Origin: Brachycybe producta
Lineage: Eukaryota; Arthropoda; Diplopoda; Playtdesmida; Andrognathidae
NCBI GenBank assembly: GCA_036925085.1
Contig: JAUPFP010000001.1
Coordinates: 3,846,001-3,910,000, forward strand
DNA length: 64,000 nucleotides
Reading direction: 5' to 3'
Within the stretch, counting starts at the first letter, position 1. Each line of letters begins with the position of its first letter. Both the position numbers and the translations under genes were made by a program. The notes beneath the pieces were generated by a model that ran no database searches, was not told where the DNA came from, and was given only the letters and a program-made list of their open reading frames with translations. Below are positions 48,329-58,600 of the stretch, piece after piece.

Positions 48329-50436
48329 CTCTTTCTTATTAGGTTCTTTGGGTGAAATTGGATCCTACGAATCCTTCTGGTTCTCTGACGTTGTCCAGTA
48401 GTAGCAGTATGATCATACGAGAGAATCGGTTCTCGCTTCGTTACGACACTGCCAGTAGCACTTACACACTACAGGTACGAACTATATTGCGACTCGTCTT
48501 AACCGCGTGCGGTCAGTTGTGTTACGTTATATTTAAGGTTGTCGTCTCGATAATTTACAGATCAAAGATATTCAGGAGTCGGACGTCGGAGTTTATCAGT
48601 GCCAAGTGGTCATCAATATAAGCAACAAGATTACGGCCGACGTTTCGCTTCTAGTCAGAAGTCAGTTTTCTCTTAGAAATTACACAGAGAGAGTGAGAGA
48701 GAGAGAGAGTTCGATTGGTTTTCATTTTGAATCTGGGTTCGAAATGAAATTAGAATTTTTAATATAAAATTTACTCTCAGCTTTTTAAGAATTTTTAAGA
48801 ATTTTACGAGAAAAAAATACCTAAAAGTTAAATTATTCGTCGTTTTTGAGTTTCATTAAAGCAAATTGATTTGTTTTTCGATTTTTCTTTAAGAAGAAAT
48901 TGAATTTTTTACGATAATTTTAATTTTTAAAATAATTTAAATCAGGATTTAAATAAAACCAAACCGTTGCTCTCGAATCGGCACGCTTTCGATTCTAACG
49001 CCATTTCTTGTTATTTTTGCAGTTCCGCCGGTGATAGCGGACAACAGCACCCGTTCGCAAATTGCGAGCGAAGGAATGGCGGTGAAAGTGGAATGTTACG
49101 CTGGCGGATTTCCTCGGCCTCGTATTTTCTGGCGCCGAGAAAACAACGCCATTTTGCCGACGGGTGGCTCTATCTATCGTGGTAACATCTTAATCATTCC
49201 TAGCGTCAAGAAAGAGGATCGCGGAACATACTATTGTGTTGCGGACAACGGAGTCGGAAAAGGAGCCAGACGTAACATCAATGTCGAGGTCGAATTTGCT
49301 CCCGTCGTTAGAACGCCGAGACCGAGAGTCGGTCAAGCTCTGAACTACGACATGGATCTCGAATGTCACGTCGAAGCTTATCCGCCTCCTGCCATAAAAT
49401 GGGTTAAAGACGATCGAGAGATTGCGAACAGCATGCATTATCAGATAGCGAACTTTGCTACGGCCGACGAATTCACGGATTCGACCGTTCGTGTCATAAC
49501 GATAGAAAAGAATCAATATGGTCGTTATATTTGCAGTGCTCAGAATAAGCTCGGATCACATCGTGCAACAGTCGAACTCTTCGGTTTGTTGTTTTGACAA
49601 TTACGCTTTGGAGTTGCGAGATCGTCGTCAAATCATTTTATTTTAATTGTTGAATTGAGTCGTTAGAGTTGAGTTGAGAGTTTACTTCAGTTAATTTAAA
49701 TTTCGTTTTAAATCAGTTGATTTAAATTAGTTAATTTTAAGTTGCAATTTAAATCTTTAATTTAAGTTATGTTTAAAATCAGTTAATTTAACTCTCATGA
49801 TTAAAGTTGCGATTTAACTCTCATGATTAAAGTTGCGATTTAAATCGCTCGATTAAAGTTGCGATTTAAATCGCTCGATTAAAGCCGCGCTCTCAATCGC
49901 TCGATTAAAGCCGCGCTCTCAATCGCTCGATTAAAGCCGCGCTCTCAATCGCTCGATTAAAGCCGCGCTCTCAATCGCTCGATTAAAGCCGCGCTCTCAA
50001 TCGCTCGATTAAAGCCGCGCTCTCAATCGCTCGATTAAAGCCGCGCTCTCAATCGCTCGATTAAAGCCGCGCTCTCAATCGCTCGATTAAAGCCGCGATC
50101 GCAATCGCTCGATTAAAGCCGCGATCGCAATCGCTCGATTAAAGTATCGATTTCAATCTCGTGATTAAAAAAAATTAATTTTTGACAAATGAATTGTAAC
50201 TTTCTTAAAATTCATTGCAAATTCATTTTATTCGCAACTCCATTTTGTACTTTTTTTTTACAATAATCGCCATAATACCTGTTTCTTTTATGTATGTAAT
50301 AGAAACTCCAGTTCCGATCTGTCCTCCCGCATGTCAAGAGTATCATTACACAGCCGATTCGGACGCAGCCACGAGTTCTACCGTCTTTATCGTATCTGCC
50401 GCTATTTCGGCTGCGATCGTCTATTTCGGCAGCTAG
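43899..50436 (+). CDS. Lac: Lachesin, GPI-anchored three-Ig adhesion protein, complete
   Basis: There are six exons: 43899-43950, 48128-48237, 48343-48474, 48561-48660, 49023-49583 and 50303-50436. They total 1089 nt (362 aa; fly Lachesin about 359), all in phase. Exon 1 is a signal peptide (MHRIIIVTFIIGFLAVF). Ig1 has Cys45-Cys112 with Trp57; Ig2 has Cys156-Cys203; Ig3 has Cys246-Cys302. Diagnostic stretches include TISYISREQI, GGTVNLECSVQY, RRENNAILPT, KKEDRGTYYCVADNGV, NINVEVEFAPV and DMDLECHVEAYPPPAI. The last exon gives PVPICPPACQEY and a hydrophobic tail without basic residues after it, as expected for a GPI signal. In flies the protein acts at septate junctions, in tracheal tube-length control and on axons. 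Intron 1 (4.2 kb) and intron 5 (0.7 kb) are repeat-filled. Confidence 0.96.
44635..45990. repeat. Cluster of family D foldbacks
   Basis: At least six ends of the form GTTTTAGAAACTAGAARGGGTAAC or its inverse, with paired TTTCAAAATAAACTTTTT / AAAAGTTTATTTT blocks. It includes the exact palindrome at about 45418-45552. Confidence 0.7.
45418..45552. repeat. Near-perfect long palindrome of family D ends
   Basis: The left arm AAATGAAAAAGAAACTTGAA..GTGTTTTAGAAACTAG..GGGTAACATTTTT is repeated exactly inverted on the right around an A/T-only loop of about 25 bp. The arms are about 55 bp with no mismatch seen. The adjacent copies differ by several percent. Confidence 0.85.
46057..46438. mobile_element. 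Family E hAT-like element copy 2
   Basis: It starts AGAAGTGGGACGAATCCTAA and ends GATTCGAATTGCCCATCCCT. About 380 bp; shorter than copies 1 and 3. Confidence 0.65.
46908..47113. mobile_element. Family A Mutator-like MITE, copy A7
   Basis: ACAGGCAATTAGAAAACGGG ... GTTTTCTAATTGCCTGT, with flanks AGTTTAGT on both sides (8 bp). In Lachesin intron 1. Confidence 0.9.
47200..47470. repeat. Family D copy
   Basis: GTGTTTTAAAAAACTAGAAGGG at the left, then TATCTTTCAAAATAAACTTT. The inverse GCTTATTTTGAAAGCTATCAA and CCCTTCTAGTTTCTATAAAC are on the right. Confidence 0.7.
47740..48045. repeat. AGTCTGGTTT minisatellite before Lachesin exon 2
   Basis: Degenerate units AAGTCTGGTTT, AAATGGATTCTGGTTT and later a 26-bp unit GGACTTGAGTCTGGTTTGAG + CTAGTT. 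The array stops about 80 bp before the exon 2 acceptor. Confidence 0.8.
49790..50165. repeat. 26-bp tandem array in Lachesin intron 5
   Basis: The unit is GCTCGATTAAAGCCGCGCTC + TCAATC. About seven nearly identical central copies are flanked by drifted ones: GTTGCGATTTAAATC on the left and GCGATCGCAATC on the right. It is GC-richer than the surrounding intron and ends about 135 bp before exon 6. Confidence 0.9.
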
Positions 50437-51119
50437 GAAAACGTATATAAGTATATATTTACAAAAGGTGAAAAAGTATATTTCGAGCAGCAATTTTTTT
50501 TTTCTTTTCGAAATGTATTCCGAAACTCCCTCGTTTACCGAGATATCAAAATCTTGAAAAAAAAGGGGGTCTTTTTATATTTTATATTTTTAAATCTACA
50601 AAAATGATTCTTCTTTTTTTATAATGAATTTTTTTTTTTTTTTACTTTTAAATTACGTCATTACATTCCCTCGAATCTCAGTCAAACCCCGAACTCTGTA
50701 TTCGAAACCAGATGAATTTTTTTTTCTATAGTTTTATTTTATTTCGAAGAGGTTTTTGTTTCGTCTGGTTACTTTTCGAAAGTAATCGAGTTAAGGTGCT
50801 ACAAATTAAGTGCGACATCGTTTACACGAAAGATATTCTTTAATATTATCTCGTCATTTGTTATGTATCGTGCTTGCCGTTGCGTTACACTACATTGGCT
50901 TTCTATATAGTTAGAAAAACAATTATCATATTTTCTTATGATAACTTCATAGTTTCGCACTTTGTTTTTTTTTTTACAAATATCAAAAGTACGACTAATG
51001 AAATTACAAATTTTTTAATAATTCGGACAAAAAAGTATGAAATTTTAAAAGAACTTGCAACAAAAACGTTAAGAAAGTCATAGTTTTGTCGGGGGTTTAC
51101 TTCCCGGAGGCGTAACTTT

Positions 51120-51500
51120 TTTTACCGTTTCGAACGTATGGCCACCGTGACCACTTTTGTCCACGGTTGGCCCGAAGTGGCCCCCGGGTTGCCCACCACC
51201 CTGCCGGGTCCTAACCACCCGGGATCGGTTGACGCTTTTTCGACCGCAAACGAGTCATGTTTACTCCCGGTTTTTTAATTCCACTTGGATAAAACGCCTT
51301 TTTTACGGATGCCGGTCGACCTCGCGAGGCACGGTGTTTGCTCCTTTAAGTACTTGGATGCCCTCGCGTGGTCCCGGCTCTTCGAAAGTCGATGCCGAAC
51401 ATCATCAGACTTTGAACGGCACGGACTTTTTGAGGATTTACAGGTTACAAAGTTAGCTTGGTTTTCCGTAATTGCTGAAGTTGGGCTTAGAGATTAAAAA
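51120..51500. other. GC-rich island of unknown nature
   Basis: About 380 bp with much higher GC than its neighbours, including CCACCCTGCCGGGTCC and GGTCGACCTCGCGAGGC. Frames run through it on the plus strand (51157-51456), but their composition is Pro/Arg/Ser-rich without a recognised domain. It could be a fragment of a mobile element, a distal 3' untranslated region, or a regulatory CpG-rich segment. Confidence 0.35.
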
Positions 51501-51812
51501 TGAAGCACGAACGAGCATATATCACAAAATGTTGCTATTTTTCACCGATTTTCCTCACAATTTTTCATTTGTGTATTATTTTTCCCCACCTTTTATTTTT
51601 CACATTTAAACAATTTTTAATTTAAAATTGTCTATTGTTATGCAAATTAGTTGTGAAGGTTGTGATTTTATACTAATGGGTCAGGTTAAGATTACTGGAT
51701 GGATTATTTAAATGAGGAGCCGCTTTTTTTATTTAAAAAGTTTTATTAATGCGCTCGCAACCTTGGGGTGCTTTTTTTTAGTAAGAAACGTTTGAAGAAT
51801 GTTGGTAATTAT

Positions 51813-52121
51813 TAGGGCTCGGATTTTTATGCAAATATCAAAAGCAAATGTTTCTCAATCTGTGGCCCAAGTGCCCAATTGTGAAGTCAACCAACAATTA
51901 AATTGTGGTTTTTAATAATAAAAAAACCACTTGATTAGAAGCTAAACTCTAGTTGATAACTGATAGTAACCAGACACTCTAGCCTCTAACCAGCCTTTTT
52001 GATTTAAAAAACACCATAATTGCAGTGGGCACTAATAATGATGATTACTTCATAATTGGCACTTTTTGGGCCACAAATTGAGAAACATTTGCTTTGATAA
52101 TGCATAAAAATCCGAGCCGTA
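51813..52121. mobile_element. Family C hAT-like foldback, copy C6
   Basis: TAGGGCTCGGATTTTTATGC ... GCATAAAAATCCGAGCCGTA, flanked by GTAATTAT and GTAATCAT (7 of 8). Confidence 0.82.
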
Positions 52122-52334
52122 GTAATCATGTTTCTTAATTATTATGGTGACAGCGGTAGGACGACGACCGAAACAACCAAAATAATTTGTAAGAGCAGCT
52201 GACGAGTGGCCAAGGTGTGCGAAACAAGGTGGAATCTGTCGCGGTAACACGCACGTTTCAGTGCCGAAGATTAACACTAGTGTTGTTACTCTCTTATGTT
52301 GCGGTTTTTCTTTTGTCTTCTAAATGGTGTTGAT

Positions 52335-52769
52335 TAGAGATGGGGACGAATTCTCGAAATTTTCTCGAATCCGAATCCTAAAAAAATCTCGAATTCATCG
52401 AATCTCTCGAATCCTTCATATAAGAATCCTATATTATTCATTAAGAAGATACAAATAAATGAAATAATATTAAATATTAAATTATTAATAATAAAAAAAA
52501 GTGTGGCTTCACTCGGGGTCAGGCCACAAGGTGATCCATTGGTGATCCGGATAATCGCCGAAATTGCAAAAATCGCAGGTTTTTTTTGTCAGTGAACGCT
52601 TCTATTGGACGTCAATGGAGTTAAAACTAATTTTACCAAAGAAATTTAACAGTTTTTTTTAGGTTAAGATTCGAAAGATGAAAAAAAGCGCGAAGATTCG
52701 AGTTTTCGAATTTCGAATATTTTTTCTCAAGATTCGCCTGATTCGAGGGTTCGAATGTCTTCATTTCTG
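52335..52769. mobile_element. Family E hAT-like element copy 3 with 8-bp TSD
   Basis: It starts TAGAGATGGGGACGAATTC. The right end (about 52755-52769) is diverged after GATTCGAGGGTTCGAATG. GTGTTGAT flanks it on both sides (52327-52334 and 52770-52777). Confidence 0.82.
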
Positions 52770-52908
52770 GTGTTGATGGTCCTAGTAGCAACTAACCTGT
52801 AAAGGAAACGAATTAACAGATTTGCTTGATTCTAGTATTTTATGCTCGAATACGATTCTAGGCCACAGAAAGGTTTTAACTCGGAAGGGCGCCATTTAAT
52901 GCAAAACG

Positions 52909-53224
52909 CAGGGCCGTCTTTAAGTCTTTTGTGGCCCCTGGCACAAGATTAATTTGAGACTCGCAACCATGTTTTACAAATAAACTCATTTTTTCCCCCC
53001 AAAGGAACCAGTGTTCTATATATAAAAAGTATTGATGATTCCATGATGATTTCCATTGTATATATTTGGAACAGGACTTTTATGAAATAAAGGCCTATTT
53101 TTTAATATAGTAAAATGTTTTTAATGTCAGATAAATTGAAATTAATAGTGACAATTAACTGACTGAGGCCCTAGTTTAGACGGAGGCCCAGTTGCCCCTC
53201 CCCCCCAATTAAGATGGCACTGGG
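52909..53224. mobile_element. Family F repeat, copy 2
   Basis: Nearly colinear with 32091-32443: CAGGGCCGTCTTTAAGTC ... AATTAAGATGGCACTG. Small internal deletions relative to copy 1. Confidence 0.6.
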
Positions 53225-53443
53225 GCAAAACTGACATCCTACACGATCTGGCACACTTATTGTGCCGCGCATGTTGTCGAACGCTGCTTTTCGTTACCGA
53301 ACACATCCATTATCATTATTCAGAATAAGAAAAAAATTAGTGATATGGTGGCTTATTTAAATATTCCAACCAGTGATCTTAAGTTGACATTAGAATATGA
53401 TAAACAATTTTTCTACCCTGATGTACACGAGTTGTACGAGCTC
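53225..53443 (+). CDS. Unrecognised exon-like open frame
   Basis: A 73-codon open frame begins right after repeat F2 and ends at GAGCTC|GTAAGG, a good donor context. Pieces are AKLTSYTIWHTYCAAHVVER, SDMVAYLNIPTSDLKLTLEY and QFFYPDVHELYEL. The composition (aromatics, acidic and Leu/Ile) looks protein-like in this AT-rich spacer, but I do not recognise the family. No acceptor is visible upstream because F2 abuts it. It may be an orphaned exon, a retro-pseudogene piece, or chance. Confidence 0.25.
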
Positions 53444-54224
53444 GTAAGGTGTTTTTTTTTAAAGGATTTTAACCACATCTTTATGGATATCGCAGATAAA
53501 ATGATTTTGGTAATAGTTAGTTAACTCGTTACTTTTGATTAGTTACTTGAAAGCGCTGCCTTTTTTTTTCTCTGTAAATAGTTGTTTTTGTTTGTAGCTA
53601 AAAATGACGAAAACTCTTTTGAAATTATTCTGGACCAGCTTATACAAGAGATTAATTTACATATTTTTGTATAAAATAAGATGAAGGGGCGGCTCTTCTA
53701 TCTTTTTAGAGATTTTCTTGTTACTAGAAGAAAAGAAATTTGTAGGACATTTTTTTTTTAAAAAATAAGTTATATTTTTAACCTTTGAAAGTTTGGTTGA
53801 TCGTATGTAAATTTTGCTCTTGGAAAATTTCCTTTTTATATTTTAGAAACCGAATTTTTTTTTTTTTTTTTTTTTACGAAGTATTGAAAATTAATAATTA
53901 AGCAATATTACAATGATGTAATTTTTTTAAAAAATTAAAATTAAAACTTGTTGAGAATTTTTTTTTATATATAAAAATTAGCGATTTAAGAGGTAACTTA
54001 TTGAATCCACTTTGTTGATATTATTTTCATGTTGATATTTTTCAAAATAAACTACAGAATGTTGGGACAAAATTTGCAAACAAAACTTAATTTTTTTTTA
54101 CCAAAAATTAAGAGATTATAAAAAAGCCTAAAAAAAGTTTCTTACAAAAGTTTTAAACTTCTGTAAAAAGTTTATTTTGAAAGATAATATGGAAATGTTA
54201 ATGAAGTCTTGTCCTAAGTCAACC

Positions 54225-54710
54225 TCTAGTACACTGAGGAGGGCTTTGTATACAGGGAGGGGTGACCACTCTAAGAAAATTAGAGCGATTTTTGCACGAA
54301 CTGACTCTTATTTTTGGTCAATTTGTTCCTAGGGTTACTCGACAATGGAACTTGCTTCCAGAGGATGTTGAGCATGGGGAACTTTTCATTTTTGGAGAGT
54401 TCATAGGAGTCTTTTCAACAATGTAGCTATTGTTATTTAGTATAACAAAGGAATTTTCACAGGCAGTTAGAAATAGGAGAAAACTTCGTTTGGCTCCGCC
54501 CTTGTTATGACGACCGGCAACTTCTAATTGGCTGGTTATGTAGTCTGACGTCACATGCTCCGCCCTTTTCAACGTCGAACCACACAACAAACCAATTAGA
54601 AGTAACCAGTCGTCATAACAAGGGTGGAGCCAAATGAAGTTTTCTCCTATTTCTAACTGTCTGTGGAATTTTCATTTGAATTTGAAGGCCTGTGGCAGAG
54701 GGACAACGGT
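54225..54710 (+). mobile_element. LINE RT tail interrupted by MITE A8
   Basis: The plus-strand reading gives KKIRAIFARTDSYFWS, then after a frameshift FVPRVTRQWNLLPEDVEH, the ORF2 C-terminal block also seen at 33.2 kb. The LINE 3' UTR piece GGCCTGTGGCAGAGGGAC resumes at about 54689 after A8. Confidence 0.7.
54459..54664. mobile_element. Family A Mutator-like MITE, copy A8 with 9-bp TSD
   Basis: ACAGGCAGTTAGAAATAGG ... CCTATTTCTAACTGTCTGT, flanked by GGAATTTTC on both sides (54450-54458 and 54665-54673). Confidence 0.92.
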
Positions 54711-54818
54711 CCAAAACCTGAAGATACAAACCCATCAACTTTAGAATGCATGTAGATCATTTATTTTGTGCGATGGCGCCACTAGCCCTCTCATAGAAAC
54801 GTACTGCCACTCTTCAAC

Positions 54819-54977
54819 ACAGGCATCTGTAGAGTACAGCTTCAAAACCAAAACCAATTATAAATTGAAAAGGGCGGGGCATGTGACATCAGACGCAGTA
54901 ACAAACCAATTAGAGATTGATGACGCTCATAAAAGGGTGGAGCCAAAGAAATTCTGAAGCTGTCTACAGATGCCTGT
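54819..54977. mobile_element. Family A Mutator-like MITE, divergent copy A9
   Basis: ACAGGCATCTGTAGAGTACAG ... CTGTCTACAGATGCCTGT. The flanks CTCTTCAAC and TTCTTCAAC match 8 of 9. The terminal sequence differs from the other copies while the internal AAAGGGCGG and GTGACATCAGAC are kept. Confidence 0.82.
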
Positions 54978-55309
54978 TTCTTCAACTCTTGACTCACTTT
55001 TTTTTCTGCACGTGGCAAACTTTTAATTGCGTCATCGCTATTTCTACACGTGCTCTCTCTCTCTCTTCACTTATATTGTGTTCTGGGGGAAGTTTGTCCA
55101 CGTGCTGATAATTAAGATTGTGTTTTGGACGCTTTTAGAGCTAAAAGGTCGCATTCTTATTTCATTAATTGGTGAGTGTAGTTGGCCACCTATGGAAGTT
55201 GCATGGCGCCATCTACCTTGCATTTACACAAGTGTTTTTTCTATGGAGCCCCTCTTAAAGCAAACAAAAACATGGACGAGACATTTTGTTTTCGAAAACA
55301 AACCCTGTA

Positions 55310-55315
55310 TTTAAT
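55310..55315 (-). promoter_or_regulatory. Possible nuf polyadenylation signal (ATTAAA)
   Basis: The minus strand reads ATTAAA about 365 bp after the nuf stop codon. No AATAAA on this strand was noticed between it and the stop codon. Weak, position-based call only. Confidence 0.25.
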
Positions 55316-55679
55316 CACATTTTTTGTTTGTGTATAATTATTTAAAAATTGTTTCACAAAAAAAATTCGAGATTCAACAAAGAAAAAAACAACAAAAAAA
55401 AAATATACTTTCTCACACGGTGAGCAATAAATTAACATCTCGATGAGTAGATTAAAAAATAGAAAATATTCAGGCCACAAACGCAACGCGACGCACCGTA
55501 AAAGCGCCAATAACAACAACAAAAAAATCTAACAATAAGTTCCGAAAAAAAAGTTAGTTTTATCGAAACACTCGACATTTGCAAAAAAAAATCACTTCAC
55601 ACACAAATAAAAGGCAACTTTTGCATAAAACAAACTGATAATTTGTCTCTTTTCTGTCACTTCTCTCGTGTGAGTCTTG

Positions 55680-58600
55680 TCACTTTGTATGGCAAAGCCG
55701 AGCCTCTCCGCTTTTCACTTCGAGAAGAGACGGATAACTGTCGATGATGTTCAGTAGAATGCCATCGATGTACGTTTTGAGTTTCGTATTTACTTCTCTT
55801 TGCTCTCTCAGAGTTTCCATAACTTCGTCTTTCGACATTGCTTCGAATTCGGCTGCGAGCGAGATTCCTTCGCCGCTGTGTAGTAGGTTACGGCCTTCCG
55901 CTATGCTCGTGTTCAGTAACTGAGCTTGAAGCTCTTCGTTCGCTTCGTGTAAGCCACGATTTTCCTAATCATAACGAGAAAGAAAATTCAAAATGTTAAC
56001 TGATTTGGTAATTTTTAAGTCACTTTTACTAAAATTCAAAATTTTTTTTTAGATATGAAAGTCAGTGACAAATGTCACTTTGTCATTCAAATTCAAGTCC
56101 ATCAAGATTCCAAATCTTGATTTATTCTTATTTGGTAGTTCATGTGTCCATTTGCATTACATGAAATGTAAAAACAAATGACATGTCACTAACAACATGA
56201 TAATGACAGTGACAAATGTCACTTTGCCATACCGAAGTAACCTGATCCAAAGCTTCATACTATTCATAAAGCTGTAATCCATTCTTATTGGATACAAGCA
56301 CATTAGAAAAAAGATGATAAATGTCATTGACAAATGTCACTTTGTCATTTCAGGAAACCTGATTCAAAGCTTTAAACCATTCCTAAGCCATATTTCATCT
56401 TTTCATTCTTATTGGATTACAAGCACATTAGAAAGAAACAAATGATAAATGTCATTGCGACAATGACAGTGACAAATGTCACTTTGTCATTTCAGGAAAC
56501 TTTCTATTATAAAAAAAAAGGCCTTTAAACTATTAATAAGCCATATTTTTTTTCATTCTTACCGGATATGAATACATGGAGGAAAAAAAAATGAAAATGT
56601 CATTGACAAAGCAACAATGACAGTGACAAATGTCGCTTTGTCATTTCAGGAAACCTGATTCAAAGCTTTAAACCATTCCTAAGCCATACTTTTATGTTTT
56701 CATTCTTATTGGATTACAAAAAAGCACATTATAAGAAAAAAATGATAAATGTCATTGACAAAAGCGACAACAATGACAGTGACAAATGTCGCTTTGTCAT
56801 TTCAAGACCACCTGATCCCTCTCTATAGAGTCCTCTCACTATTCATTACATTTAAATTCATGTGTGTGTGTGTATTTCTTATGTGATAACTCAAATGTGA
56901 CATGTCACTGACAAATTGACAAATGTCGCTTTGTCACTTCCAGAGTCCCACCTGCTTCTAAACTCTTAAAATTGCGTAGGTCGACCTAATAAGAGAGAAC
57001 ACTGAAAAAGAATAAACACAAAAAAATCAATTGTTCTCACTTCTTTGAGAAGACGAATCTGTTCTTCGAGATCTCGAAGTCGCGACGGCGGTTCCAACGA
57101 GACGTGTCCGTTGATCTTGGTATAATTCTGTTCGTACTCTGCCTTATACCTTTTTAGATCGTGCATCTCTTTCATCAGTCCTTCGACCACCTGAGAAATT
57201 TTAAGTTTTTAAATCAGAAAAAGAGAGAAGCAACCGGACCCGTTTTTCCGATATTCCAGTCGTTGTCGTGTCGTCGTAAGTTTACCCTCGCATTCGCGGT
57301 TCTCTCCTGAATTACGGCGTCTCTCTCTCTTTTGCTCGTCTCTTGGATTTTTCTCAGTTCTTCTCGTAACGTCGTCATTGAGTATTCGTTTTCCGATAGT
57401 TGTTCTTGTAATAACTCTTTGTTCTGCTTGAGCCTATCCACTTGAGAACGGAGCCTGAAAACTTCTTCTCGTGTTTCGACGTTCTCTTTCTCGACAGTTT
57501 GTAATCTGTTTCGGGGGAGAGAAAAGGGTTGCGCGGGTGAGATGTTTCTTAGTTACGAAGAGAGAGAAGAAAAAAAAAACATCACGAATTGTTTAGTTAC
57601 TTGAGGGTATAAGTTTCCAAATCTAAACTTCTTTCTCTTTCGTGTCTTCCCTGAAACAAAAAAAAAACACATTTATCACTTGACGTACGGTACCATTTTT
57701 GGTTTCGAATAATCTGAAGGCACGTTTAGAGCAAGCTCGCGAGCCGTTTTAGAACAGCTATTTGCGTACAGAAACAGAACCCGGTTTAGACGAGAGCTCG
57801 CGAACAAGTTCTAGAGCTGTTTGCAAACCGTTACAGTGTTCGCGCAGTTGAGACGGTTCGGTTCGTTCTCGAACATCGGCCCGAACAGAAAATCCGGTCT
57901 TAGACGCGAAGTGAGCTCGTTTCGCCAGTTGATAATTAGAATTAATTAATTACATCTTCATCGTTTGAATGACATCTTTAATAAAAAAAACCGCGAACTT
58001 TCGACGAACTAGCCATTATCTCGAGTGCTGTTCGGCTATGCGAACGCGAGAACACGCTTGTTTTTATGATGTACACGCTATGCTCGCGAGACATTCTAGA
58101 ACAGTTCGCGTACAGAAACAGAACCCAGTTTAGACGAACCGGTACAAAGTTCGCTCTTGAGGCGAAAAAATCAAAGGGTTCGTTCTCGAACATCTGCCGA
58201 AAAGAGAATCCGGTCGTCGAACTAATCTTAAAGAGCTGTGTTCGCCACGTGCGAATGCGAACGCGTTACTATGCTCGCGAGCAGCTCTCGAACAGTTCAC
58301 GAGCAAAGTTCGCTAATATCTAAGTTTTGGTTTAAACGCGCCTAAAGGTGTGAAAACGCCTCCCGAACTCTGATTATTCTGTGTTTCAGGAATGAAATTA
58401 ATAGAAACTTGAAAGTGTTTTAGAAACTAGAAGGGTAGCTAGCCTAAATCGCTTCAAGGTATTTTCGCATTGATGATATCTTTCAAAATAAACTTTTTTT
58501 TTTATTATCAGTTTAAAAATGATCCAACTTTTAAAGAGATATTTTTTTTTATAATAAAAAGTTTATTTTCAGCTCTCTCTCTCTCTTTCTCTCTTTTCCT

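Larger units (their letters stand above)
50437..55679. other. Interval between Lachesin and nuf
   Basis: It contains the Lachesin 3' untranslated region and spacer (50437-51110), a GC-rich island (51120-51500), hAT-like C6 and E3, repeat F2, an exon-like frame (53225-53443), a LINE tail with A8 inserted, and A9. No other gene recognised. 53530-54200 is AT-rich with nothing seen. Confidence 0.5.

Noticed and set aside
49031-49597. Stand-alone 188-residue Ig gene
   Set aside because: It is Lachesin exon 5 (Ig2-Ig3); the apparent start Met is internal and the exon has a clear acceptor before it.
51157-51456. Proline/arginine-rich frame in the GC-rich island
   Set aside because: No domain, no splice context and overlapping frames of similar length; the island is reported, but not as a gene.
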